Assembly (NCBI GenBank): GCA_003569125.1
Contig: BGOG01000007.1
Coordinates: 16,629 to 80,628, forward strand
Length of the DNA: 64,000 nt
Reading direction: 5' to 3'
Source: Acidimicrobiaceae bacterium
GTDB taxonomy: Bacteria; Actinomycetota; Acidimicrobiia; Acidimicrobiales; Ilumatobacteraceae
The notes under the pieces were generated by a model that saw only the letters and a program-made list of their open reading frames with translations, made no database searches and was not told the DNA's origin. A program made the translations under genes and the position numbers. Shown here piece by piece: positions 17,681 through 27,828 of the stretch (position 1 is its first letter; each line of letters opens with the position of its first letter).

Positions 17681-19438
17681 GTGTTAAAGAAAATCCTGAT
17701 CGCCAACCGAGGCGAAATCGCCGTGCGAGTGATTCGCACCGCTCGAGAGATGGGCATCGCCACGGTCGCGGTTTATAGCGAACTCGACCGCAACGCGCTG
17801 CATGTGCGTCTCGCCGACGAAGCCTTTGCCCTCGGCGGGACGACCGCCGCCGAGAGTTATCTCAAGACAGATGCGATTATCGATGCAATCAAACGAAGTG
17901 GCGCCGACGCCGTTCACCCTGGTTATGGGTTTTTTAGCGAGAATGCAGATTTCGCGAAGACGATCACCGACATGGGCGTCGCGTTTATCGGTCCACCACC
18001 AGCCGCCATCGTCGAGATGGGCGACAAAGTTTCTTCACGCAAAGCAGCCCTTCGCGGTGGTGCACCAATCGTGCCGGGCACGACAGAATTTCTGAAAAGT
18101 GCCGACGAGATTTTGAAGTTCGGCAAGAGTCATGGCTGGCCAGTTGCGATCAAGGCTGCGTTCGGCGGTGGCGGACGCGGAATGAAAGTTGTGCACGATG
18201 AAAAGAGCGTGCAAGAAGCAATGGATTCGGCACAGCGCGAGTCGAAAGCCTTTTTCGGACGCGATGAGATCTATGTCGAGAAATATCTGTCTTGGCCGCG
18301 ACACATCGAGATTCAACTCGTGGGTGACACTCACGGCAATGTCGTCTGGGTTTCGTCACGTGACTGCTCGGCGCAACGACGCCACCAAAAACTAATCGAA
18401 GAAGCACCGGCACCAGCACTGCCAGCGGGCGTCGAAGAAGAGATGGGTGCAGCCGCGGTAAAAGCCGCAAAGGCAGTCGGTTATTTCAACGCCGGAACTG
18501 TTGAATTTATTTATCAGGACGAAGAGTTTTTCTTTTTAGAAATGAACACACGACTACAGGTCGAGCACCCCGTTACCGAACTGATTACTGGTATCGACTT
18601 AGTTGAGTGGCAAATTCGAGTCGCGTCTGGCGAAAAACTGCCAATGACACAAGAGCAAGTTTTGGCGGCGCGACGAGGCCATGCAATCGAGGTGCGCATA
18701 AACGCCGAGAACCCAACCGCCGGAAAGTTCTTGCCATCGCCGGGGACGATTACAAAACTCACTACACCTGATGGTTTTGGTGTTCGCTTTGACGGTGGCT
18801 ACGAATCTGGCGACACGGTCAGTCAGTACTACGACAACCTCATCGGAAAGTTGATTGTCTGGGGCAAAGACCGAGAGACCGCGATCGCACGAACGATTCG
18901 TGCACTAGAAGAAACCAAGATTGAAGGTCTACATACGACGATTCAAGCCGACTTGGCGATTTTGCGTCATCCAGATTTCGCAGCGACAAAACACTCGACC
19001 AAGTGGGTTGAAGAAACTTTGGATCTGTCGAAAATTATTTCAACGACCGGCGAGACGCAAGCCAATGCCGAAGGTCTAGTCGAAAAAAATACTGTCGTCG
19101 AAGTCAACGGTAAAAGATTCGATGTAAAGGTCTGGGTGCCGCCTTTCGCAGGTGCTGGTGCGGGTGCGACAAATACAAAAACTAGGTCAGCATCTCGCAG
19201 TGCGAGTCAGTCTGCAACAGCCGCTAGCGGCACGGTGACCGCACCAATGCAAGGCACGGTCATTAAGTTGCTCGTGACTGAAGGCCAAGTTGTGGCTGAA
19301 GGCGACGCGGTCTTGGTGCTTGAAGCAATGAAAATGGAGAATCAAATTCAAGCGGACAAAGCCGGGACGATCAAAAAAATTAGTTGCAAGGCTGGCGACA
19401 CCGTTGGTTCTGGTGACGTCCTGCTCGTTATTGAATAA
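17681..19438 (+). CDS. Acetyl-/propionyl-CoA carboxylase alpha subunit (BC-BCCP fusion)
   Basis: A 585-residue biotin carboxylase fused to a biotin carrier domain, as in actinobacterial AccA1-3; it carboxylates biotin with ATP and bicarbonate for transfer by a separate beta subunit not in this window. The biotin carboxylase part has IANRGEIAVRVIR, the Gly-rich ATP loop GGGGRGMK and EMNTRLQVEHPVTE. A Ser/Ala linker leads to the BCCP domain with the biotinylated lysine in EAMKMEN (near 550). GTG start. The acyl-CoA mutase at 22-24 kb would suit propionyl-CoA carboxylation, but the acyl substrate cannot be read from this subunit. Confidence 0.92.
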   Translation: MLKKILIANRGEIAVRVIRTAREMGIATVAVYSELDRNALHVRLADEAFALGGTTAAESYLKTDAIIDAIKRSGADAVHPGYGFFSENADFAKTITDMGVAFIGPPPAAIVEMGDKVSSRKAALRGGAPIVPGTTEFLKSADEILKFGKSHGWPVAIKAAFGGGGRGMKVVHDEKSVQEAMDSAQRESKAFFGRDEIYVEKYLSWPRHIEIQLVGDTHGNVVWVSSRDCSAQRRHQKLIEEAPAPALPAGVEEEMGAAAVKAAKAVGYFNAGTVEFIYQDEEFFFLEMNTRLQVEHPVTELITGIDLVEWQIRVASGEKLPMTQEQVLAARRGHAIEVRINAENPTAGKFLPSPGTITKLTTPDGFGVRFDGGYESGDTVSQYYDNLIGKLIVWGKDRETAIARTIRALEETKIEGLHTTIQADLAILRHPDFAATKHSTKWVEETLDLSKIISTTGETQANAEGLVEKNTVVEVNGKRFDVKVWVPPFAGAGAGATNTKTRSASRSASQSATAASGTVTAPMQGTVIKLLVTEGQVVAEGDAVLVLEAMKMENQIQADKAGTIKKISCKAGDTVGSGDVLLVIE

Positions 19439-19454
19439 CGCTAAATTCGCCCCT

Positions 19455-19524
19455 ATTGCTCGGGTCTGAACGAATTACAATAGCGATTATCTAATTTCAA
19501 TCTGATTTCAATGAACCGAGCAAT
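19455..19524 (+). promoter_or_regulatory. 9-base inverted repeat in the lysS leader
   Basis: ATTGCTCGG (19455-19463) and its perfect complement CCGAGCAAT (19516-19524) flank a 52-base interval, and the second arm abuts the GTG start of lysS. Folding would bury the ribosome-binding region. A TACAAT at 19476-19481 could be a -10 box, but no well-spaced -35 is evident. No T-box features are seen. Confidence 0.35.
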
Positions 19525-21072
19525 GTGACAACCGAAAACAAAAACGAGCATCTGCTCGCCGACCAACTAGCCGACCAGAACACAGATAGTCGCACCGGGT
19601 TTCACGCTGAGCGCACTCGCAGGCTTTCGGCAATTGACGAATTGCGAACCACTGGTGTCAACCCTTATCCATATCGTTTTGATCGCACCCACACACTCGG
19701 CGAATTGCGAGAGAAATTTGCACCATTAGAACCGGGCAACGAAACTGATGAAACAGTTTCGGTCGCTGGGCGAATCATGCTCAAGCGCGATCAAGGAAAA
19801 TTGATTTTTGTCACGATCCGTGACCGCAGTGCAGACATTCAGTTGTTTGTTTCTAAATCAGTCGTAGGTGATGACCAATTTGATGTGATCAATAATTTAG
19901 ATCTTGGTGACTGGGTCGGCGCTCATGGGTTGATCATGACCACGCGAAAAGGCGAATTATCTGTCAAAGTTTCGGCAGTTGATTTGCTTTCAAAATCGCT
20001 CCGACCGCTGCCCGATAAATTTCACGGGCTCACCGACATTGATACTCGCTATCGTCAGCGCTACGCCGACTTAATTGTCAACGACGAAGCGCGTCGCGTA
20101 TTTGAAGTGCGTCATGCAACCATTTCAAGTTTTAGACGCACTCTCAGCGAGCGCGAATACATCGAAGTAGAAACTCCAGTGCTGCACATGGAGGCGGGCG
20201 GAGCACACGCTCGGCCATTTGTCACTCACCACAACACACTCGACATGCAGTTGTTCTTGCGCATCGCACTTGAACTGCACTTAAAGCGACTAATCGTTGG
20301 TGGCATGGAGCGCGTATTTGAGATCGGTCGAGTGTTTCGCAACGAAGGTATTTCGACACGACACAACCCAGAGTTCACAATGATGGAGTCATACCAGGCT
20401 TTCGCTGATCACACCGACGTTATGGATTTAACCGAAGTCTTGATTCGCAACGCTGCTCGCGATGCACTCGGCACAACATTTGTCGATATTCGTGGCACTG
20501 AGTGCGACCTCGCCGAACCGTGGCGTCGCGTGCGAATGATCGATCTCGCTAGTGAGGCTGTCGGCGAAAAAGTTCATCCGTCACAAAGTGTCGATGCGTT
20601 GCGCGCAATCGCAAAAAAACACGGCATCCATACCGAAACGCGTTGGGGTTCTGGGCGGATCATCGAAGAAATTTTCGCCGAGAAATCTGAATCAACTTTG
20701 ATCAAACCAACATTTGTCACGGGTCACCCAGTCGAAATTTCGCCACTCGCGCGTGTCGACCGTGAAGATCCGTTCTTGACCGAAAGATTTGAACTTTTCG
20801 TTGGCACACATGAACTTGCCAATGGCTTCAGCGAATTGAACGATCCGATTGAACAGCGCGAAAGATTCGCCCAAGAAGCAAAATCAAAAGCAGCTGGCAA
20901 TCTCGAAGCAGGAACAATCGACGAAGATTATCTGCGCGCACTTGAGTTCGGTCTGCCACCAACAGGTGGTCTGGGTATCGGCATCGACCGTCTCGTGATG
21001 CTGCTCAGTGGCGCAAGCAGCATCAAAGATGTGATTTTGTTTCCGACATTGCGACCAGAGGTGTTCGAATAA
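19525..21072 (+). CDS. lysS: Lysine--tRNA ligase, class II
   Basis: Charges tRNA-Lys. The 515-residue protein has the N-terminal OB-fold anticodon-binding domain and the class II core: motif 1 around EYIEVETPVL, motif 2 in FRNEGISTRHNPEF and motif 3 in GLGIGIDRLVML. The GTG at 19525 gives a slightly extended N-terminus before TRRLSAIDELR. The stop overlaps the dapD start by one base (TAATG), so the two lysine-related genes are translationally coupled. Confidence 0.95.
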   Translation: MTTENKNEHLLADQLADQNTDSRTGFHAERTRRLSAIDELRTTGVNPYPYRFDRTHTLGELREKFAPLEPGNETDETVSVAGRIMLKRDQGKLIFVTIRDRSADIQLFVSKSVVGDDQFDVINNLDLGDWVGAHGLIMTTRKGELSVKVSAVDLLSKSLRPLPDKFHGLTDIDTRYRQRYADLIVNDEARRVFEVRHATISSFRRTLSEREYIEVETPVLHMEAGGAHARPFVTHHNTLDMQLFLRIALELHLKRLIVGGMERVFEIGRVFRNEGISTRHNPEFTMMESYQAFADHTDVMDLTEVLIRNAARDALGTTFVDIRGTECDLAEPWRRVRMIDLASEAVGEKVHPSQSVDALRAIAKKHGIHTETRWGSGRIIEEIFAEKSESTLIKPTFVTGHPVEISPLARVDREDPFLTERFELFVGTHELANGFSELNDPIEQRERFAQEAKSKAAGNLEAGTIDEDYLRALEFGLPPTGGLGIGIDRLVMLLSGASSIKDVILFPTLRPEVFE

Positions 21073-21998
21073 TGAGCGCCGCAAAACTTGCTTGGGGAGT
21101 GGGCGTCGCAACCGTCGCACCAAACGACGCGGTTCTCGATGTCTTCTTTCGCAAACTCGGCTGGGGCGATAAAGCACCAGAAGAACTCCTTGCATCTTTG
21201 CCGCAAGCACACACTGATCCGCGTCGCGGTGTCGGCATGGTGCCCGTCAATATTTCGATCGACACGAGCACTGCACCACGCGATGCCACAGATGCATATT
21301 TGAGATTGCACTTGATGTCGCATCGTTTGGCTCTGCCCAATTCGTTGAACCTAGATGGGATTTTCGGTTTGCTAACTAATGTCGCATGGACATCACTCGG
21401 CGCAGTGCCCGTCGACCAAATCGACGAAGTTACATACAACTTGCGACGCAATGGCGAACATCTGACAATTCACGGTGTCGATAAGTTTCCGCGCATGACT
21501 GACTATGTCGTACCTAGCGGTGTGCGTATCGCCGATGCCTCGCGTGTTCGTCTCGGTGCACACCTTGCGACTGGCACAACAGTGATGCACGAAGGTTTCT
21601 GCAACTTCAATGCCGGCACGCTCGGCACATCCATGGTCGAGGGTCGCATTTCGGCTGGCGTTATCGTCGACGACGGCTCAGACATCGGCGGCGGTGCTTC
21701 GATCATGGGCACACTTTCTGGTGGTGGCAAAGAAGTAATTCGCGTTGGCAAGCGTTGTCTGCTCGGCGCAAACAGCGGGCTGGGCATCAGTCTCGGCGAT
21801 GATTGCATTATTGAAGCCGGTCTCTACGTCACGGGCGGCACGCTGGTCAAACTTCCAGACGCAACAATCGTCAAGGCTCGCGAACTCTCGGGTGCGAACA
21901 ACTTATTGTTTCGTCGCAATAGCCAAACAGGCGCCGTAGAAGCATCGCAACGCACAGGCTCATGGGGCGGCCTCAACTCTGCCCTCCACAAAAACTAA
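21072..21998 (+). CDS. dapD: Tetrahydrodipicolinate N-succinyltransferase (actinobacterial DapD)
   Basis: Succinylates tetrahydrodipicolinate in the succinylase branch of lysine/diaminopimelate synthesis. The 308-residue protein has the long N-terminal domain of the actinobacterial type, then a left-handed beta-helix with hexapeptide turns (VRIADASRVRLGAHLATG, GEGFCNFNAG-like, SDIGGGASIMG). The acceptor-site block MVEGRISAGVIV is present. Coupling with lysS links cell-wall/lysine supply with lysyl-tRNA synthesis. Confidence 0.92.
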   Translation: MSAAKLAWGVGVATVAPNDAVLDVFFRKLGWGDKAPEELLASLPQAHTDPRRGVGMVPVNISIDTSTAPRDATDAYLRLHLMSHRLALPNSLNLDGIFGLLTNVAWTSLGAVPVDQIDEVTYNLRRNGEHLTIHGVDKFPRMTDYVVPSGVRIADASRVRLGAHLATGTTVMHEGFCNFNAGTLGTSMVEGRISAGVIVDDGSDIGGGASIMGTLSGGGKEVIRVGKRCLLGANSGLGISLGDDCIIEAGLYVTGGTLVKLPDATIVKARELSGANNLLFRRNSQTGAVEASQRTGSWGGLNSALHKN

Positions 21999-22009
21999 AG
22001 CGATTCACG

Positions 22010-22567
22010 ATGAAGTTTGAAGAGTTGCGTGACTTAGTTCGGGCGCGGCGCACCGACATGATGGTCGATAAAGATCGTGCTCTCGATGATGGTGTGATCG
22101 AAAAACTCTGTGAACTCGCGATGTGGGCGCCGAATCACAAACTCACATATCCGTGGATGTTTGCAGCCGTAACCAATGACGCACGCGAACGGCTCAGCAA
22201 CTGTGTAGCCGATGCGATGGCTCGCGAAGGTGACAAGCCCGAACGCGTCGCCAAAGCACGAACCAAGTTTCAGCGTGCACCGGTGATCTTGATTGTCGGC
22301 ACCGAACAAGGCGACACACCATTACGAACGGAAGAAAATCGTGACGCCGTATCAGCGGGTATTCAAAATATTTTGCTCGGCGCAACAACGCTGGGCTTGG
22401 CAAGTTTTTGGTCCAGTTGTCCGAAAGGCGTCAACGATGACGTCGCAAAGTTCTGCGAATTCAAACCAGGCACACACATAACGGCGATGATCTATCTCGG
22501 TTACCCAGAGAGACTGGCGCCTGCAATCGAACGGCCGCCAGCAAAAATCAAAAATATCACTGGCTAA
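22010..22567 (+). CDS. Nitroreductase-family protein (YdjA-like)
   Basis: FMN-binding nitroreductase fold, 185 residues from the ATG at 22010 (an upstream in-frame start would overlap dapD). The N-terminal block RARRTDMMVD corresponds to the Arg/Ser FMN-phosphate site, MWAPNHKLTYPW to the next, and LGLASFWSS plus YLGYPE close the domain. It resembles small YdjA-type reductases in size. It follows dapD on the same strand by 11 bases; function in that context unknown. Confidence 0.8.
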   Translation: MKFEELRDLVRARRTDMMVDKDRALDDGVIEKLCELAMWAPNHKLTYPWMFAAVTNDARERLSNCVADAMAREGDKPERVAKARTKFQRAPVILIVGTEQGDTPLRTEENRDAVSAGIQNILLGATTLGLASFWSSCPKGVNDDVAKFCEFKPGTHITAMIYLGYPERLAPAIERPPAKIKNITG

Positions 22568-22578
22568 ATAAAAAGCCT

Positions 22579-24165
22579 CTAGCCCGGCTGGTAAACGCCG
22601 AAGACTTCGCGCAAAACATCGCTGACTTCGCCGAGCGTGGCGTTGGCTCGCAAAGCATCTTTCATCGGATACAACAAGTTGTCGCTCTTGAGAGCCGCAC
22701 TCTTCAACGTGTCAAGCGCCTTGTTGACGGCCGTCTGATCGCGCGACGCACGCAACTTTGCCACTCGGGCGATCTGGTTACGCTCAAGTTCTGGGTCGAC
22801 TTTGACCGGCACCGGTCGCACATCGTTCTCGACTTCAAATTTGTTGACGCCAACCAACACACGAGAGCCATCATCAATAGATTTCGTATACGAATAAGCC
22901 GACTCTTCAATCTCGCCCATCTGAAAACCAGATTCAATCGCCGCAACAGCGCCACCCATCGCTTCAATCTGTTCGATGTACTCCCATGACAGTCGTTCAA
23001 CTTCGTTGGTCAATGACTCGACATAATACGAACCAGCAAGAGGATCAGGTGTGTCGGTGACCCCACTCTCGTAGCCGATTATTTGTTGCGTGCGCAAAGC
23101 AATTCGTGCCGCATCTTGCGTCGGCAAACTTAATGCTTCGTCGAAACCGTTGGTATGCAAACTCTGCGTGCCACCCAACACGGCGGCCATACTCTGCACG
23201 GCAACGCGGACAATGTTGTTTTGCGCCTGCTGAGCCGTAAGCGTCGAGCCGCCTGTTTGTGTGTGAAATCTCATCAATGCACTCGCTGGATTCTTGGCAC
23301 CAAAGCGTTGCGTCATGATCTTGTGCCACATTCTTCGGCTAGCACGAAACTTGGCGACCTCTTCAAAAAAATTATTGTGACCGTTCCAAAAGAAACTTAA
23401 TCTGGGCCCGAAATCATCGACGTCAAGACCAGAATCAATCGCCGCCTGCACATAGGCAATCGCATTCGCCAAGGTAAACGCAAGTTCTTGCACTGCAGTG
23501 CTACCGGCTTCGCGAATGTGGTAACCCGAAATCGAAATCGTGTTCCATTTCGGAACATGCTTGGCGCAATAGGCAAAAATATCGGTGATAATTCTCATCG
23601 ATGGTCGTGGCGGATAAATATATGTTCCTCGCGCAATATATTCTTTCAACAAGTCATTTTGAATCGTGCCGGAAATTTCAGTCGACGACACACCGCGCTC
23701 TTCGGCAACTAGTTCGTAAAGTAGCAACAACACTGCCGCCGTCGAATTGATCGTCATCGATGTCGTCACTTTGTCGAGTGGAAGATCTGCCAACAAAACA
23801 CGCATGTCTTCGATCGAATCGATCGCCACGCCAACTTTGCCGACTTCGCCGGCCGCGCGAGGGTGATCGCTGTCGTAACCCATTTGTGTTGGCAAATCGA
23901 ACGCGCAAGACAAACCTGTTTGGCCTGCATCTAATAAAAACTTGAACCGCTGATTCGTGTCGGCCGCCGTGCCGAATCCCGCGTACTGGCGCATCGTCCA
24001 CAATCTGTCACGATGCATCGTCGGATAAATGCCTCGCGTATAAGGCGCTTCGCCGGGCGCCCCAAGTTGAGATTGTTCGTCGAAACCAGCAAGAGATTCT
24101 TTTGTATATAGAGCCCCGACTTCAATCCCAGAATCAGTCGATTTATTTGTCGTCGGTTTATTCAT
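22579..24165 (-). CDS. Acyl-CoA mutase large subunit (methylmalonyl-CoA mutase-like), without B12 domain
   Basis: TIM-barrel substrate domain of an adenosylcobalamin-dependent mutase, 528 residues from the ATG at 24165. The B12-binding domain is absent, so a separate small subunit is needed and none lies in the window. Recognisable blocks are [43 protein letters not shown] and [11 protein letters not shown]. From memory of the family, the Tyr in RQYAGF (near 60) and Arg in [11 protein letters not shown] (near 178) are the carboxylate-binding pair of methylmalonyl-CoA mutase; isobutyryl- and 2-hydroxyisobutyryl-CoA mutases replace both. A methylmalonyl-type substrate is therefore favoured. It follows a RidA gene by 16 bases. 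Confidence 0.85.
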   Translation of the reverse strand: MNKPTTNKSTDSGIEVGALYTKESLAGFDEQSQLGAPGEAPYTRGIYPTMHRDRLWTMRQYAGFGTAADTNQRFKFLLDAGQTGLSCAFDLPTQMGYDSDHPRAAGEVGKVGVAIDSIEDMRVLLADLPLDKVTTSMTINSTAAVLLLLYELVAEERGVSSTEISGTIQNDLLKEYIARGTYIYPPRPSMRIITDIFAYCAKHVPKWNTISISGYHIREAGSTAVQELAFTLANAIAYVQAAIDSGLDVDDFGPRLSFFWNGHNNFFEEVAKFRASRRMWHKIMTQRFGAKNPASALMRFHTQTGGSTLTAQQAQNNIVRVAVQSMAAVLGGTQSLHTNGFDEALSLPTQDAARIALRTQQIIGYESGVTDTPDPLAGSYYVESLTNEVERLSWEYIEQIEAMGGAVAAIESGFQMGEIEESAYSYTKSIDDGSRVLVGVNKFEVENDVRPVPVKVDPELERNQIARVAKLRASRDQTAVNKALDTLKSAALKSDNLLYPMKDALRANATLGEVSDVLREVFGVYQPG

Positions 24166-24181
24166 AGTTTCGGTGACAAGG

Positions 24182-24595
24182 CTACGAGTTTGGTTGCCTC
24201 GCCGCGACCACGGAGATCTCAATCAGCCATTCTGATCGGGCAAGTGCGGGCACAGTTACAAGCGTGCTCGCCGCGCGATGCCCCGCCAGCGCAACATCTC
24301 GCGCTGCCATCACTATTTTTAGTTGATCTGCGAGGTCGACAGAGTTCACGACATAGGTCGTCACCGAGACCACATCTCGCAACGTCATCGACCCTTCCGC
24401 CAAAATCGCCGAAATATTTTGCCAGACAACACTTGCCTGTTCGCCAATTGTTGCCGGCACACTGCCGTCACGCTTTGTCGGCACCACCCCAGAAGAAAAT
24501 ATAAGTTCAGAACCGGCAGGCACGTGCACACCGTGCGCATAAGCAGCCACCGGTGCCGCCATCTCGGCCGGTTTCAATTCACGCGACGTAGTCAA
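24182..24595 (-). CDS. RidA/YjgF/YER057c-family protein
   Basis: Small trimeric family whose best-known member hydrolyses reactive enamines/imines released by PLP enzymes. The 137-residue protein has the [17 protein letters not shown] strand, [15 protein letters not shown] helix and the RAASTLVTV Arg strand. The TTG at 24595 has a GAAAGG site just before it; an ATG at 24562 is the alternative. It is upstream of the acyl-CoA mutase gene with a 16-base gap and is divergent from aceE by 29 bases, so the promoters must overlap. Confidence 0.8.
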   Translation of the reverse strand: MTTSRELKPAEMAAPVAAYAHGVHVPAGSELIFSSGVVPTKRDGSVPATIGEQASVVWQNISAILAEGSMTLRDVVSVTTYVVNSVDLADQLKIVMAARDVALAGHRAASTLVTVPALARSEWLIEISVVAARQPNS

Positions 24596-24624
24596 GACCT
24601 TTCACGATAAGCCATAATTGACAG

Positions 24625-26994
24625 ATGAGCAAAAACATCGTCGGTAATGAAAACTTGGCTGACATTGAAGTGCTCGAACGAATTCAACAACGAGTTCTCT
24701 GGCTCGCAGTGCGCATGGTCGACTACGCCAACCGTGAAAGAGAAATACCACCTGCGCCAGGGGGCCGTGACGCCGAATTCAACGTAAAAGTTGGCGGGCA
24801 TATGGCCAGCAGTGCATCAGTCGTCAGCATTATGACTTCATTATGGTTTGGTCATTTGAACGGCGATGACAAAGTTGCAGTCAAGCCCCATGCTTCACCA
24901 ATTTTTCATGCGATTAAATATTTAACCGGCGAACTTGACCAGTCGTACTTGAAGCGTCTGCGCACGCTCGGCGGGTTGCAGAGTTACCCGAGTCGAACCA
25001 AGGATCCCGATGTTGCCGACTTCTCAACCGGCTCTGTTGGCCTCGGTGCTGTCGCGCCGTTATTTGCGGCAATGGTTCGCCGATATGTCGACGCACATTT
25101 CACGCCAAGACCAACGGCTAGGTTCATCGCTCTTGTCGGCGATGCCGAACTAGACGAAGGAAACATCTGGGAAGCAATTGCTGATCCGTCACTTCAAGGT
25201 CTTGGCAACGTGATGTGGATCGTTGACGCCAACAGACAAAGTCTCGACCGCGTTGTGCCCGGAATGAAAATCAAAAAACTTGCCGGGTTTTTCGCAGACG
25301 CAGGTTGGCACGTGATTGAAGCCAAGTATGGCCACAAGTTGCAAGCCGCATTTGCCCAACCTGGTGGTGAAGCATTGCGTAATTACATCGACGATATGTC
25401 AAACGAGCGCTACCAAAGTTTGTTTAGCGTGTTCGGCGCAGCACTACGTGAAAAGTTTTTAGACGGAGCACCTGCCGAAGTTGCCGCGTTCATCAATGAC
25501 ATCTCGAATGATGACTTGGCACCTCTCGTTCAAAATCTTGGCGGTCACGACATCGAAATGCTGCTTGACGCTTACCGCGAATGCGATTTGGTCACAGACA
25601 AGCCGAGTGTCGTTTTTGCCTACACCGTCAAAGGTTGGGGCTTGCCAATTGCAGGCGACCCACTGAACCACGCCGCGCTGCTATCTGAGAACCAAATAAG
25701 CGACTTGCGTAAACGCAACGGCTTGACACTTGAAACAGAATGGGATCAATTCATAAGTGACACCGAAGAAGATCGCGTGTGTCGCGCCGTGGGTGGCGAC
25801 ATCAACAACAAAGAATTACCTGACCGACCAGTGCTGAAAATTCCAAATGAGGTCAGTATCGCAGTTGGCAAAAAACCGATGTCGACCCAAGAAGTTTTCG
25901 GCCGACTTTTAACCGGCCTTGGTGCAATCCCCGAAGTTGCCGAGCGAATGGTCACAACGTCGCCAGATGTCAGTGTCAGCACCAATCTTGGTGGTTGGAT
26001 CAACAAGTTTGGCGTTTTCAGTTCGGATGAAAAACCAAATTACTTGGGCGATGATCGACTGTTGCGATGGAACGAAGGACCCCAAGGCCGTCACGTCGAA
26101 CTCGGACTCAGCGAAATGAATTTATTTCTTGCGCTGCATGCCTTTGGCCTTGGTCACGAACTGCATGGCGAGCATCTACTACCTATCGGTACCGTCTACG
26201 ATCCGTTTGTCTGTCGTGGATTAGACGCGTTGATTTATGCGCTTTACAACGGTGCGCGATTTATTTTGGTCGGCACACCATCAGGTGTGACACTGGCACC
26301 CGAAGGTGGTGCGCATCAAAGCACCGTCACAACGTCACTCGGCATAGAACTTCCGAACATGACTTACGCCGAACCGTGTTATGCCCGTTCACTTGATTGG
26401 TTGTTGTGCAACGGGCTTGAGCGACTCGGCACGCCAGATGGCGACAGCATGTATTTGCGACTCTCGACCCGACCGATAGATCAGACGCCTTTTGAAAATG
26501 TCTTGGCTGTGCGTGGTGCCGATGCGTTGCGTGCAGATGTTCTGTCAGGTGGTTATCGCCTTCACGAACCAACAGACAAACCAACTGATTTGATTATCGC
26601 CGCAACCGGAAGCGTCGTACCTGAAGCACTGGCAGCGGCAAAACTTCTCGAATCCGAAGGCATCAACGCTGTTGTCATTGATATTTGTTCACCAGACCGC
26701 ATTTACCGTGGCTGGCGCAATGCGCAGCAAAATGCAACTCGCCATGGCGTCACAACTCGTGATGTCGGACATCTTGGGACGTTGTTGAAAGAGTCAGAGC
26801 GTCGTTTGCCAATTCTGACCGTGCAAGATGCTGCAAGTCATAGCCTCGCCTGGCTCGGCTCGGTCTATGGGGCCCGAACAGTACCCGTGGGTGTCGACGA
26901 ATTTGGCCAATCTGGCACGATCGCCGAGTTATATGGCATTTTTGATCTGCTACCAGAACAGCTCGTCAATGCGGCACTGCTCGCCTTGTCCTAA
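24625..26994 (+). CDS. aceE: Pyruvate dehydrogenase E1 component, homodimeric type
   Basis: Thiamine-diphosphate enzyme that decarboxylates pyruvate and transfers the acetyl group to lipoyl-E2. The 789-residue protein is about 100 residues shorter than the Escherichia coli enzyme. It has the transketolase-like N-terminal GGHMASSASVVSIMTSLWF, the thiamine-binding GDAELDEG (near 171) with DANRQSLD, the central GLSEMNLFLALHAFGLG and the C-terminal VPVGVDEFGQSGTIAELY. No E2 or E3 gene is adjacent. Within the transketolase superfamily a 2-oxoacid other than pyruvate is possible. Confidence 0.85.
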   Translation: MSKNIVGNENLADIEVLERIQQRVLWLAVRMVDYANREREIPPAPGGRDAEFNVKVGGHMASSASVVSIMTSLWFGHLNGDDKVAVKPHASPIFHAIKYLTGELDQSYLKRLRTLGGLQSYPSRTKDPDVADFSTGSVGLGAVAPLFAAMVRRYVDAHFTPRPTARFIALVGDAELDEGNIWEAIADPSLQGLGNVMWIVDANRQSLDRVVPGMKIKKLAGFFADAGWHVIEAKYGHKLQAAFAQPGGEALRNYIDDMSNERYQSLFSVFGAALREKFLDGAPAEVAAFINDISNDDLAPLVQNLGGHDIEMLLDAYRECDLVTDKPSVVFAYTVKGWGLPIAGDPLNHAALLSENQISDLRKRNGLTLETEWDQFISDTEEDRVCRAVGGDINNKELPDRPVLKIPNEVSIAVGKKPMSTQEVFGRLLTGLGAIPEVAERMVTTSPDVSVSTNLGGWINKFGVFSSDEKPNYLGDDRLLRWNEGPQGRHVELGLSEMNLFLALHAFGLGHELHGEHLLPIGTVYDPFVCRGLDALIYALYNGARFILVGTPSGVTLAPEGGAHQSTVTTSLGIELPNMTYAEPCYARSLDWLLCNGLERLGTPDGDSMYLRLSTRPIDQTPFENVLAVRGADALRADVLSGGYRLHEPTDKPTDLIIAATGSVVPEALAAAKLLESEGINAVVIDICSPDRIYRGWRNAQQNATRHGVTTRDVGHLGTLLKESERRLPILTVQDAASHSLAWLGSVYGARTVPVGVDEFGQSGTIAELYGIFDLLPEQLVNAALLALS

Positions 26995-27003
26995 CCTGAA
27001 GTC

Positions 27004-27828
27004 ATGGCAATCATCGAAAATCACACGGGTACCAAAAAGTTGATCGACGGCGTTGAGTTGACGGCTAAAACAGTCGCACAATTCGCTCCACCAAAATTCG
27101 CAACAGTCGAAGAAGAACGACAACACCGCAAACAAAAACTTGCGGGCGCAATGCGAATCTTTGGTCGACTTGGTTTCGGCGAAGGTGTTGCCGGTCATAT
27201 CACTGTGCGCGACCCCGAGTTCACAGATCACTTCTGGGTAAATCCATTTGCCAAAAGTTTTCGCTACATGCGAGTCAGCGATTTGATTCTCGTCAATCAT
27301 GATGGCGAGGTCGTCTACGGTTCGCAGCCGGTGAATCGTGCTGCGTTTTGCATTCACGCGGCGATTCATCAAGCCCGACCAGATGTCATTGCGGCCGCGC
27401 ACTCACATTCGCCATACGGCAAGTCTTGGTCTTCACTTGGCCGACTTCTCGACCCGATCACACAAGATTCGTGTTACTTCTACGAAGATCACACGGTGAT
27501 CACCGAACAAGGTGGCGCCGTTGTATTCGAAGTCGCCGCTGGTCAAGAAATCGCGGCGAAGTTTCCGAAAGGCAAAGCAGCCATTCATCAAAATCACGGC
27601 TTATTCACCGTGAGCGACACCGTCGATGCGGCGGCGTTTTGGTTCATCACCATGGAGCGCACATGTCAAGCGCAGTTGATGGCCGAAGCCGCGGGCAAGC
27701 CGAAACTTATTTCACACGAGGTGGCAACTTACACGCGCGATCTGACTGGTTTTCCGGCTGCAGGTTGGTTGCAGTTTCAACCACTTTGGGAAGAAATTTG
27801 TCGAACTGATCCAGATCTTTTCGATTGA
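27004..27828 (+). CDS. Class II aldolase/adducin-family protein
   Basis: Zinc-dependent aldolase fold of 274 residues. The metal-site histidines are in HSHSPYG and QNHGLFT, and the N-terminal block LGFGEGVAGHITVRDPE is typical. Many members of this long form are of unassigned substrate. It begins 9 bases after aceE and its stop overlaps the next gene's TTG start, so the three genes may form one transcript. Confidence 0.85.
   Translation: MAIIENHTGTKKLIDGVELTAKTVAQFAPPKFATVEEERQHRKQKLAGAMRIFGRLGFGEGVAGHITVRDPEFTDHFWVNPFAKSFRYMRVSDLILVNHDGEVVYGSQPVNRAAFCIHAAIHQARPDVIAAAHSHSPYGKSWSSLGRLLDPITQDSCYFYEDHTVITEQGGAVVFEVAAGQEIAAKFPKGKAAIHQNHGLFTVSDTVDAAAFWFITMERTCQAQLMAEAAGKPKLISHEVATYTRDLTGFPAAGWLQFQPLWEEICRTDPDLFD

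Noticed and set aside
19440..19524. T-box or lysine riboswitch upstream of lysS
   Set aside because: The region is under 90 bases, with no T-box sequence, specifier loop or lysine-riboswitch core.
22579..24165. 2-hydroxyisobutyryl-CoA mutase (HcmA)
   Set aside because: HcmA is expected to have Ile and Gln at the two substrate positions, but Tyr and Arg are present here.
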